Shown here piece after piece: positions 6,856-13,771 of a stretch of 60,491 nucleotides of DNA; the first letter of the stretch is position 1, and each line of letters begins with the position of its first letter. Made by a program: the position numbers and the translations under genes. The stretch is from an uncultured Lachnospiraceae bacterium (GTDB taxonomy: Bacteria; Bacillota; Clostridia; Lachnospirales; Lachnospiraceae), in contig CACZBK010000018.1 of assembly GCA_902779395.1 (NCBI GenBank), positions 1 through 60,491 on the forward strand, in the 5' to 3' direction. The notes beneath the pieces are model-generated. The model was not told the DNA's origin. It was given only the letters and a program-made list of their open reading frames with translations, and ran no database searches.

Positions 6856-8157
6856 TTGGAGCGTTATTTTCAGGAAGAGATCGAATGTGCTTCAGAGGAG
6901 ACTTTACGTGACATACAGAGCAGAAAACTTGTGGAGCAGGTAAAGCATGTCTGGGATAATGTGCCTTACTACAGAAAGAAAATGGAAGAAAAGGGAGTAA
7001 CACCGGATGATATAAGATCCGTTGATGATCTGCATAAGCTGCCTTTTATTTCCAAGTATGATCTGAGAGATTCTTATCCCTACGGAATGCTGGGCGTGCC
7101 CCTGAAGGATGTGGTGCGTATCCATTCTACCAGCGGTACCACAGGCAAGCGTGTGGTCGCTTATTATACGCAGGGCGATATTGATCTGTGGGAAGACTGC
7201 TGCGCAAGAGCCATAGTGGCAGCCGGCGGCAGTGATGAAGATGTCTGCCAGGTATCTTACGGTTACGGTCTGTTCACCGGCGGTATGGGACTGCACGGCG
7301 GTGCCCATAAAGTAGGCTGTATGACCATTCCGGCGTCTTCAGGAAATACAGACCGTCAGATCATGTTCATCCGTGATCTGAATGCTACAATTATCTGCTG
7401 CACTCCTTCATATGCGGCATATCTGGGAGAGAGCATGAAGGAGATGGGACTCACTCCCAATGATATCCCCTTAAAGGCAGGTATCTTCGGAGCAGAGGCA
7501 TGGAGTGAGGAAATGCGCCGCGAGATCCAGAATACTCTGGGTATCAAGGCTTATGATATCTACGGACTTACAGAGCTTTCCGGCCCCGGCGTGGCGTTCG
7601 AATGCAGCGCACAGACCGGCATGCATATCAATGAAGATCATTTTATCGCAGAGATAATCGATCCCGATACAGAGGAAGTTCTTCCTGAGGGAAGCCAGGG
7701 CGAACTGGTATTCACTGCTATCGACAAGAAAGCTTTCCCGGTGATCCGTTACCGTACCCGTGATATCTGCACGCTCAGACGTGAGAAGTGCAGCTGCGGA
7801 CGTACGCTTATCAAGATGGAAAAACCGAAGGGACGTACGGACGATATGCTCATCATCAGGGGAGTGAATGTGTTCCCGAGCCAGATCGAGACTGTACTTT
7901 TAGAGCATGGCTATCAGGCTAATTACCAGATAATTGTCGGTCGCGAAAACAACACCGATACTCTGGATGTGCATGTGGAGATGACACCGGAGATGTTCAC
8001 CGACGATATCACGGAGATCAACAAGCGTCAGGGTGATCTGGTCAAGGGCCTGCTGAGCATGCTGGGTATCAAGGCAAAGGTTACGCTTGTCGCACCCAAG
8101 AGTATCACCAGAAGTGAAGGAAAGGCAGTCAGGGTAATAGATAACAGAAAGATCTGA
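6856..8157 (+). CDS. paaK: Phenylacetate-CoA ligase (PaaK family)
   Basis: This is an AMP-forming acyl-CoA ligase of 433 residues, expected to convert an aryl acid such as phenylacetate to its CoA thioester in the cytoplasm. It shows the P-loop STSGTTGKRV, the adenylate-binding YGLTELSGPG, RTRDI, and the C-terminal RTDDMLIIRGVNVFPSQIE hinge. The cysteine pair CSCGRT is typical of the PaaK family. The start is taken as TTG at 6856: GGAGGT lies 7 bases upstream, the predicted transcript begins near 6830, and family members start with (M)ERYFQ. An ACT-domain gene follows by 35 bases, a pairing common in anaerobes that handle aryl acids from aromatic amino acids. Confidence 0.9.
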   Translation: MERYFQEEIECASEETLRDIQSRKLVEQVKHVWDNVPYYRKKMEEKGVTPDDIRSVDDLHKLPFISKYDLRDSYPYGMLGVPLKDVVRIHSTSGTTGKRVVAYYTQGDIDLWEDCCARAIVAAGGSDEDVCQVSYGYGLFTGGMGLHGGAHKVGCMTIPASSGNTDRQIMFIRDLNATIICCTPSYAAYLGESMKEMGLTPNDIPLKAGIFGAEAWSEEMRREIQNTLGIKAYDIYGLTELSGPGVAFECSAQTGMHINEDHFIAEIIDPDTEEVLPEGSQGELVFTAIDKKAFPVIRYRTRDICTLRREKCSCGRTLIKMEKPKGRTDDMLIIRGVNVFPSQIETVLLEHGYQANYQIIVGRENNTDTLDVHVEMTPEMFTDDITEINKRQGDLVKGLLSMLGIKAKVTLVAPKSITRSEGKAVRVIDNRKI

Positions 8158-8192
8158 AAGATACATCATTATTATACCGGGAGGGTTACGAT

Positions 8193-8627
8193 ATGAGCGT
8201 TAAACAGATATCTATTTTTCTTGAGAATAAGACCGGCAGACTCGATGAGATGACGGATATACTTGGAAAGAACAATATAAACATGCGTGCCGTATCGCTG
8301 GCGGAAACAGACGGTTTCGGCATAGTGAGGATAATCGTTGACGATCCCTACAGCGCAACTACCGTGCTCAAGGATGCCGGATATATAAACAGGCTTACCA
8401 GTGTAGTCATAGTTGAGGTACCCAATACACCGGGCGGACTTAATAAAGTCCTTAAGGTGTTTACCGAGGCTTCCATAAATCTGGAATACATTTATGCTTT
8501 ATCGGCAGGTAAAGAACCCCAGAAGGCATATATGATATTCCGCGTGAGCGACCATAAGACTGCAGAAGTAGCGCTCGAGCGTGCCGGCATCAGGGTACTC
8601 ACCCAGGAAGACATAGCAGAGCTGTAA
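8193..8627 (+). CDS. Tandem ACT-domain protein
   Basis: This 144-residue protein is made almost wholly of two ACT domains (about 4-70 and 72-142), the small-molecule regulatory fold that usually binds amino acids. Motifs include KQISIFLENKTGRLDEM in the first and EVPNTPGGLNKVLKVF in the second. It follows paaK by 35 bases behind a GGGAGGG ribosome site, so co-expression and aromatic amino acid sensing are likely but not shown. No catalytic domain is attached. Confidence 0.9.
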   Translation: MSVKQISIFLENKTGRLDEMTDILGKNNINMRAVSLAETDGFGIVRIIVDDPYSATTVLKDAGYINRLTSVVIVEVPNTPGGLNKVLKVFTEASINLEYIYALSAGKEPQKAYMIFRVSDHKTAEVALERAGIRVLTQEDIAEL

Positions 8628-8681
8628 CACAGCTGTTTCACATAAGTAAACTGCAGGAATATCAAAAAAGGAGGTAACCAC

Positions 8682-9422
8682 ATGGAAATAGACATCGCTA
8701 AACTCCAGGAACTCATAGACGGTTCCGACAACATAGTCTTTTTCGGCGGAGCCGGTGTTTCGACCGAAAGCGGCATCAAGGATTTCAGAAGCGTTGATGG
8801 TCTGTATCACATGAAGTTTAAGTATCCTCCGGAGACAATGCTCTCACACAGCTTCTTTGTGACCCACAAGGAAGAATTCTTTGATTTTTACAGGGACAAG
8901 CTGCTGGAATGCACCTGCGGGGAGAATCCCGCAAAGCCCAATGCAGCGCATATAGCGCTGGCAGAGCTTGAAAAAAAGGGCAAGCTCAAGGCTGTGATCA
9001 CACAGAATATCGACGGTCTTCATCAGGCGGCCGGCAGCAGAACAGTGTATGAGCTTCACGGCAGCGTGCTGCGTAACTACTGTCAATCCTGCCACAAAGG
9101 CTTTAGCGCTTCGTACCTTTATAAGTCAGACGGGATCCCCAAATGCGATGCCTGCGGCGGCGATATCAAGCCCGACGTGGTGCTTTACGAAGAGGGGCTT
9201 GACTCAGACACAATGAACGGCGCGATCCGTGCCATCATGGATGCAGATATGCTTATAATTGGCGGGACCAGCCTTGTGGTATATCCTGCAGCCGGACTTA
9301 TCGATTATTATCGTGGAAAGAAACTGGTTCTTATCAATTATGATGCGACCGCAAGGGATTCGGTTGCGGATTTTTCAATACACGGAAAGATCGGTGAGAT
9401 ATTCTCACAGATAAAGATCTGA
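8682..9422 (+). CDS. cobB: NAD-dependent protein deacylase, Sir2 family
   Basis: This 246-residue sirtuin removes acyl groups from lysine side chains using NAD. It carries the GAGVSTESGIKDFRS nucleotide motif, TQNIDGLH (Gln108, Asn109, Asp111), catalytic His126 in LHGS, and a zinc ribbon of four cysteines (134, 137, 155, 158). All key residues are intact, unlike the paralogue at 48857. An AAGGAGG ribosome site is present. The stop codon overlaps the next ATG (TGATG), which suggests translational coupling to the ATP-grasp gene. Confidence 0.93.
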   Translation: MEIDIAKLQELIDGSDNIVFFGGAGVSTESGIKDFRSVDGLYHMKFKYPPETMLSHSFFVTHKEEFFDFYRDKLLECTCGENPAKPNAAHIALAELEKKGKLKAVITQNIDGLHQAAGSRTVYELHGSVLRNYCQSCHKGFSASYLYKSDGIPKCDACGGDIKPDVVLYEEGLDSDTMNGAIRAIMDADMLIIGGTSLVVYPAAGLIDYYRGKKLVLINYDATARDSVADFSIHGKIGEIFSQIKI

Positions 9423-10306
9423 TGAAGGGCTGGCTGGCAGTTAATCATTTTGTAAGGACGGAAAAATTTGAGGAGCTGTTTGCGCTGCTTATGGCAGCAG
9501 CAGCTCCTTTTGATGTGGATCTTGAGCGTATCAGTAATTCACAGGCCTGGCTTAGACTGGCAGGATGCGGATATGAGCTTAAGGATAAGCCGGATTTCGT
9601 TCTTTTCTGGGATAAGGATGTGCGCCTGGCTTATGAGCTCGAGGGACAGGGCATCAGAGTATATAATCCGGCGAGGGCAATAGAGCTCTGTGATGATAAG
9701 ACACTTACCTGGCTTACATGTGAGCATGCGGGGATCAGACAGCCGAAAAGCATCATATCGCCGAAGAAGTTTCATGCGGACGGTCTTTTCGATGAAGATC
9801 TGCCGGCTGCCGTGAGAGGGCGTATAGGATTCCCCTGTGTGATCAAGGAAGCCTTCGGCTCCTTCGGGCAGCAGGTTAAGCTGGCTGCAGATGAGTCTGA
9901 GCTTATCGCCTGTGTCAGGGAGTGCGGGGAAAGGCCTTATATCATCCAGGAGTACATAGCTTCTTCGGAAGGCAGGGACATAAGGCTGCAGGTGGTCGGA
10001 GGCAGGATCGTGGCTGCCATGCTTCGTGAAAATCGTGAAGATTTCCGCGCTAATATCACAAACGGCGGGACTGCGACAGACTACACGGCTGCGGTAACGC
10101 CTGCCCAGGCAGGGATGGCAGTGGAAGCCTGCAGGGCATTGGGACTGGATTTCGCGGGAGTGGATATACTCTTCGGTCCGGGTGAGGAGCCGGTACTGTG
10201 CGAAGTAAATTCCAACGCACATTTTAAAAACCTGTATGATTGTACCGGCATTAATGCCGCGGAAGCGATAATGGAGTACATAGTAAATGACCGCGCAGAT
10301 GCCTGA
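9422..10306 (+). CDS. ATP-grasp ligase, RimK-like
   Basis: This 294-residue protein has an ATP-grasp C-terminal half resembling RimK, which joins glutamate or other amino acids to an acceptor. Features seen are FPCVIKEAFGSFGQQV (ATP lid), YIIQEYIASSEGRDIRL, VVGGRIVAAMLR and the metal-binding CEVNSNAHFKNL. The N-terminal 110 residues differ from ribosomal S6 modification enzymes, so the substrate is unknown. It overlaps the sirtuin stop by one base and has no strong ribosome site of its own, fitting coupling. A divergent homologue is encoded on the other strand at 11222-12109. Confidence 0.85.
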   Translation: MKGWLAVNHFVRTEKFEELFALLMAAAAPFDVDLERISNSQAWLRLAGCGYELKDKPDFVLFWDKDVRLAYELEGQGIRVYNPARAIELCDDKTLTWLTCEHAGIRQPKSIISPKKFHADGLFDEDLPAAVRGRIGFPCVIKEAFGSFGQQVKLAADESELIACVRECGERPYIIQEYIASSEGRDIRLQVVGGRIVAAMLRENREDFRANITNGGTATDYTAAVTPAQAGMAVEACRALGLDFAGVDILFGPGEEPVLCEVNSNAHFKNLYDCTGINAAEAIMEYIVNDRADA

Positions 10307-10356
10307 ATACGGCCGGACGCGGCTTGTAATATTATAATGATCAAGGGGGTAACACA

Positions 10357-11214
10357 ATGGACTATGTTTATGAAATGCCAAAGGAAATGCTTGAGGAATG
10401 TGCGCAGAAAGGAACGGTAGAGCGCTTTGAGTACGATTCCTTCACCTATGATGAGGGAGACTCACAGCCTATACATAAGGGAGCCTGGGTGTATCTGCCT
10501 TATGCTTATGATGCTTCGAAGAAATACGATATCCTTTATCTGATGCATGGCGGCAACTTTACCGAAGAGTGGTGGTTTAAGCTCTTTCCCGATACCGTGA
10601 CCATACTGGATAACATGATAGCAAAGGGGCTGAGTAAGCCGCTCATCATAGTAACGCCCACTTTCTACAGGAGTGAAAAAGATAAAGAGGGCATTATCGA
10701 TGAGAGGACAGAGCAGTTTTATCAGGAGCTGCGTAAGGACCTGATCCCCGGTATAGAGAAGAAGTATTCAACATACTGCGGCGGTGATGTATCTGATGAG
10801 AATCTGGTAAAGACCAGGAGACACCGTGCATTTGCGGGATTATCCATGGGATCCATGACTACCTACAGGTCGGCTTTCTACAGAAACTTTGATATCTTCT
10901 CATGGTTCGGGCCTTTTTCGGGCTGCTGCGGACCGCACGGAGATCACGAAAAGGAAGTTAAGCGCATATGCACTACGCTTGAAGAGGGCGATAAGAAGGG
11001 CTATAAACTGGACTACATGTTCTGCGCCAACGGTACGGATGATATCGCGTATGCCGAGCATAAGGATATAATGGAAAAAGCCGTTGCAGTATGTCCTTAT
11101 CTTGAGCAGGGTAAGAATTATGATTTCTTTGTTATCCCGGGAGGGGTACACGATATGAAGGCATGGCAGCTGCATCTTTATCATGCGCTGCAGATATTCT
11201 TTAAGAACGTCTGA
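10357..11214 (+). CDS. Esterase of the alpha/beta-hydrolase fold (CE1/D-like)
   Basis: This 285-residue protein resembles feruloyl and acetyl xylan esterases. It has the strand YDILYLMHGG, an oxyanion-forming region, nucleophile motif GLSMGS, and a C-terminal GGVHDMKAW that supplies the catalytic His. No signal peptide is seen, so it probably acts on imported substrates. An AAGGGGG ribosome site precedes the ATG. It is the last gene before the terminator at 11232. Confidence 0.85.
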   Translation: MDYVYEMPKEMLEECAQKGTVERFEYDSFTYDEGDSQPIHKGAWVYLPYAYDASKKYDILYLMHGGNFTEEWWFKLFPDTVTILDNMIAKGLSKPLIIVTPTFYRSEKDKEGIIDERTEQFYQELRKDLIPGIEKKYSTYCGGDVSDENLVKTRRHRAFAGLSMGSMTTYRSAFYRNFDIFSWFGPFSGCCGPHGDHEKEVKRICTTLEEGDKKGYKLDYMFCANGTDDIAYAEHKDIMEKAVAVCPYLEQGKNYDFFVIPGGVHDMKAWQLHLYHALQIFFKNV

Positions 11215-11221
11215 GGTTTAG

Positions 11222-12109
11222 TCATTGATCGAAAGAGCAGGGGGCGGTCTTCGCATTCTGCTCTTTTTTTACTATATGATCCATGAAAAGCTTTACCACG
11301 TCGATATCGGTATAGCGGTACAGCATGCGGCTTCCGACAACGTCCTCGAGTTCGTTGAATACGGGATGACCCTTATGATAGATCAGGTCTATGCCTGCAT
11401 GGCCTATGGTCATGCGGGATAATATTTTATCGACTATCATTCTTTCTTCCGGAGTGAGTTCGGAAATCCCGGCATTCCCGCCAAGGGAATAATTACTGCG
11501 GAAGTCGGTATTGCTTGTCCGCAGCATGGCAGCCACAACTTTATTTCCCACTATATAGACACGCTTGTCCCTGCCGGGAGTGTCGCAGAATTCTTGATAG
11601 ATGAGCTTTCGGCCTTTCAGATGAGCGGAAGTATTTTTCAGTTCTTCTTCATTCTTTATCAGGAATACTTCATCCCCTCCATGTCCGTCTGTTGTCTTCA
11701 TTATGAAAGGAAAGAACGCAGGCGCGTTCTCATACGTTTTCATGACCGGGATATCCAGCTCTTCCATAAAGCGTATGGCTTTAAGCTTATCGTTGCCAAG
11801 CTCCGCAGTAAGGGAATCGTTATATACCTGAAAACCTGCCTTCTCAAGCCGCCCGGTCAGGGCGGCATCACGGGAGCGGTTGATGAAAATGCTGTCTGCC
11901 GCTTCAGCATCCGGCTCATAAGGATATTTAGCGGGATCGAAGAAGCAAAAAGGGATCCCTTCATTAGCATAGTTAACGCCGCAGCCCGGAGCTCCCATGA
12001 TCATAAGGGAGAATTCCAAACCACGGCGTTTGCATTCGTTTTGGTAAAGCTTTATATATTCGATATTTTTATCAGCATCCGCAGGCTGATAGATCAGTAT
12101 CAATCTCAT
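11222..12109 (-). CDS. ATP-grasp ligase, RimK-like (second copy)
   Basis: This 295-residue ATP-grasp enzyme is distantly similar to the one at 9422. Both share IVGNKVVAAMLR-type and DFRSNYSLGG-type segments and a C-terminal acidic metal site (here NELEDVVGSRMLYR). It shows FPFIMKTTDGHGGDEVFLI as ATP lid. The substrate is unknown. The gene is convergent with the esterase, 7 bases stop to stop, and its last codons overlap the terminator of the opposite strand. No clear Shine-Dalgarno precedes the chosen ATG. Confidence 0.85.
   Translation of the reverse strand: MRLILIYQPADADKNIEYIKLYQNECKRRGLEFSLMIMGAPGCGVNYANEGIPFCFFDPAKYPYEPDAEAADSIFINRSRDAALTGRLEKAGFQVYNDSLTAELGNDKLKAIRFMEELDIPVMKTYENAPAFFPFIMKTTDGHGGDEVFLIKNEEELKNTSAHLKGRKLIYQEFCDTPGRDKRVYIVGNKVVAAMLRTSNTDFRSNYSLGGNAGISELTPEERMIVDKILSRMTIGHAGIDLIYHKGHPVFNELEDVVGSRMLYRYTDIDVVKLFMDHIVKKEQNAKTAPCSFDQ
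11232..11270 (+). terminator. Terminator of the paaK-esterase operon, inside the opposing gene
   Basis: AAAGAGCAG (11232-11240) pairs with CTGCTCTTT (11258-11266), followed by T's. It lies wholly within the last codons of the minus-strand ATP-grasp gene. It is T-tailed only on the plus strand. Confidence 0.88.
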
Positions 12110-12299
12110 AACAGTGGCAAACAGATATCTTATTTTACGGTTATCAGCTCTGTTATCTTATTCTAATACATATTATGTTCCAAATCCATGTTTTTAATGG
12201 TAAAATATGTGTAATTCATGATCATTTGCTGTGATATCACGCTGCCGGCACTATATCTTGCGGTAAATAAAGAGCAGCTGCATATTTCGAAAAAAATGC

Positions 12300-12328
12300 T
12301 TGCAAAGAATAATCCCGCGTGTTATTAT
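12300..12328 (+). promoter_or_regulatory. Promoter of the rpsF-ssb-rpsR operon
   Basis: TTGCAA (12300-12305) and TATTAT (12323-12328) are spaced by 17 bases. The leader from about 12335 to 12417 is about 80 bases. Confidence 0.75.
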
Positions 12329-12360
12329 GAAACTCCGTGAAATATCCTTGCTCCTGGAGA

Positions 12361-12380
12361 ACAGGGGCCATTCGGCCTGT
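12361..12380 (+). promoter_or_regulatory. Hairpin in the rpsF leader
   Basis: ACA plus GGCC pairs with GGCCTGT with a two-G bulge and an ATTC loop, shortly upstream of the rpsF ribosome site. Many bacteria regulate this operon by S6:S18 binding to the leader, so this is a candidate site. The match to the known motif could not be checked. Confidence 0.35.
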
Positions 12381-12417
12381 ACAAAGCAGGTCAGACCATA
12401 AGGAGGTAAAGAGTAGC

Positions 12418-12708
12418 ATGAACAAATACGAATTAGCCGTTGTTGTCAGCGCAAAAGTCGATGATGAACGGAGAAGTGCTACCGTCGAGAAAGCTAAGGG
12501 TTACGTCGAAAGATTTGGCGGCGTGATCTCTGATGTAGAGGACGGCGGTAAGAGGAAGCTTGCTTACGAGATCCAGGACATGAGCGAAGCTTACTACTAT
12601 TTCATCCACTTCGAAGCGGACAGCAGTGCTCCCATTGAGATCGAGAATCGTGTTCGTCTGATGGAAGATGTGATCCGTTATTTATGCGTTCGACAAGACG
12701 AGGCATAA
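12418..12708 (+). CDS. rpsF: 30S ribosomal protein S6
   Basis: This 96-residue protein binds the central domain of 16S rRNA together with S18. The sequence MNKYELAVVVSAKVDDE and the later GGKRKLAYEIQDMSEAYYYFIHFEA are typical of S6. The start is the ATG at 12418, which has AGGAGGT 10 bases upstream. The frame is open further upstream, but that part does not look like S6. It is first in the conserved rpsF-ssb-rpsR order. Confidence 0.97.
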   Translation: MNKYELAVVVSAKVDDERRSATVEKAKGYVERFGGVISDVEDGGKRKLAYEIQDMSEAYYYFIHFEADSSAPIEIENRVRLMEDVIRYLCVRQDEA

Positions 12709-12729
12709 AGAAAAGAGGATTTTAAAGTA

Positions 12730-13188
12730 ATGAACAAAGTAATATTAATGGGACGTCTCGCAAGAGACCCGGACGTAAGATATTCACAGAATGGTGATTC
12801 ACCCATGGCTATCGCAAGATATACTCTTGCAGTAGACAGAAGGTTCAGCAGAGGTAGTGGTTCCAATCAGGAACAGTCAGCGGATTTTATCAGCTGTGTT
12901 GCTTTCGGAAAGAGCGGAGAGTTCGCTGAGAAGTATCTGCATAAAGGAACCAAGATCGCTGTCACAGGCCGTATCCAGACCGGAAGCTATACCAATAAGG
13001 ATGGCCAGAAGGTATATACCACCGACGTGGTAGTGGAGGATCAGGAATTCGCCGAGAGCAAGAATGCAAACGGCGGAAACGGTGGCGGAGCAAGCTACAG
13101 TAATGCAGGTCCTGCCCCTGAGGCCATAGATGACGGGTTCATGAATATCGCTGAAGGCATTGATGATGAAATGCCGTTTGGGTCCTGA
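12730..13188 (+). CDS. ssb: Single-stranded DNA-binding protein
   Basis: This is a 152-residue SSB with one OB fold (MNKVILMGRLARDPDVRY, FISCVAFGKSGEFAEKYLHKG, TGRIQTGSYTNKDG). A Gly/Asn-rich linker follows, with an acidic tail ending DEMPFGS. The usual bacterial tail ends DDIPF, so this MPFGS ending is slightly extended beyond the Phe. It lies between rpsF and rpsR, as is usual in Firmicutes. Confidence 0.96.
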   Translation: MNKVILMGRLARDPDVRYSQNGDSPMAIARYTLAVDRRFSRGSGSNQEQSADFISCVAFGKSGEFAEKYLHKGTKIAVTGRIQTGSYTNKDGQKVYTTDVVVEDQEFAESKNANGGNGGGASYSNAGPAPEAIDDGFMNIAEGIDDEMPFGS

Positions 13189-13222
13189 TGTGAGCTTTGG
13201 TAAATAAACAGGAGGAAAGATC

Positions 13223-13492
13223 ATGGCATTTAACAGAGAGTCTGATAAGGGCGATGCACCCAGAAGAAGAATGGGCACAGGCATTCGCAGACGCAAAAAG
13301 GTATGTGTATTTTGCGGCAAGGACAATGAGATAAGCTATAAGGATGCTAACAAGCTTAAGAAATATGTTTCCGAGCGCGGCAAGATCCTGCCCAGACGTG
13401 TTACCGGTTGCTGTGCAAAGCACCAGCGTGCACTTACTCTGGCTATCAAGCGTGCCCGTCACGTTGCTATCATGCCTTACGTGACAGACTAA
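13223..13492 (+). CDS. rpsR: 30S ribosomal protein S18
   Basis: This 89-residue S18 shows [37 protein letters not shown] in the conserved core and the basic [17 protein letters not shown]. The Cys pair CVFC plus a later CC suggests a zinc-binding form. A CAGGAGG ribosome site precedes it. It ends the operon, with a terminator 46 bases later. Confidence 0.97.
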   Translation: MAFNRESDKGDAPRRRMGTGIRRRKKVCVFCGKDNEISYKDANKLKKYVSERGKILPRRVTGCCAKHQRALTLAIKRARHVAIMPYVTD

Positions 13493-13537
13493 AGCGGATT
13501 TTTGAGAAGGCAGTAATTTAATAAGGATTTTCACTGG

Positions 13538-13566
13538 CCGCTCCGGTTTTCCCGGAGCGGTTTTTT
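13538..13566 (+). terminator. Rho-independent terminator after rpsR
   Basis: CCGCTCCGG pairs with CCGGAGCGG around TTTTC, followed by six T's. Confidence 0.93.
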
Positions 13567-13589
13567 ACGCTGTGAATATCCGATAGGGC

Positions 13590-13619
13590 TTGACTTTATA
13601 AGGCTTTTCGCTTTATAAT
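13590..13619 (+). promoter_or_regulatory. Promoter of ileS
   Basis: TTGACT (13590-13595) and a perfect TATAAT (13614-13619) are spaced by 18 bases. The leader to the ileS ATG at 13772 is about 145 bases. Confidence 0.78.
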
Positions 13620-13649
13620 CTACGCTTATAAGATTACAGGATAGAAAAA

Positions 13650-13682
13650 TACCCGGCCTGTAAACGGGGCGGGTAGTTTTTT
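13650..13682 (+). promoter_or_regulatory. Attenuator-like hairpin in the ileS leader
   Basis: TACCCG (13650-13655) pairs with CGGGTA (13670-13675), followed by G and six T's, only about 25 bases after the expected transcription start. It looks like an early terminator that could be regulated. A second small hairpin (CCCG/CGGG near 13726-13742) lies closer to the gene. The T-box GGTGGTACCGCG motif is not present, so a classic tRNA-sensing T-box is not supported. Confidence 0.45.
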
Positions 13683-13771
13683 ATATCCTTTTCTCTGGTG
13701 ACAGGGGATTTTGTTTTTGCCGATTCCCGAAAACATCCGGGAGAGGAAATATATACGGGAGGAAATTAAGG

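Larger units (their letters stand above)
12110..12417. other. Intergenic region between the ATP-grasp gene and rpsF
   Basis: 308 bases without a gene. The left part is AT-rich and must hold the minus-strand ATP-grasp promoter, which I could not place with confidence. The right part holds the rpsF promoter (12300-12328) and leader hairpin (12361-12380), listed separately. Confidence 0.7.

Noticed and set aside
13620-13771. T-box riboswitch before ileS
   Set aside because: The conserved GGTGGTACCGCG sequence and a complete specifier/antiterminator layout are not present.
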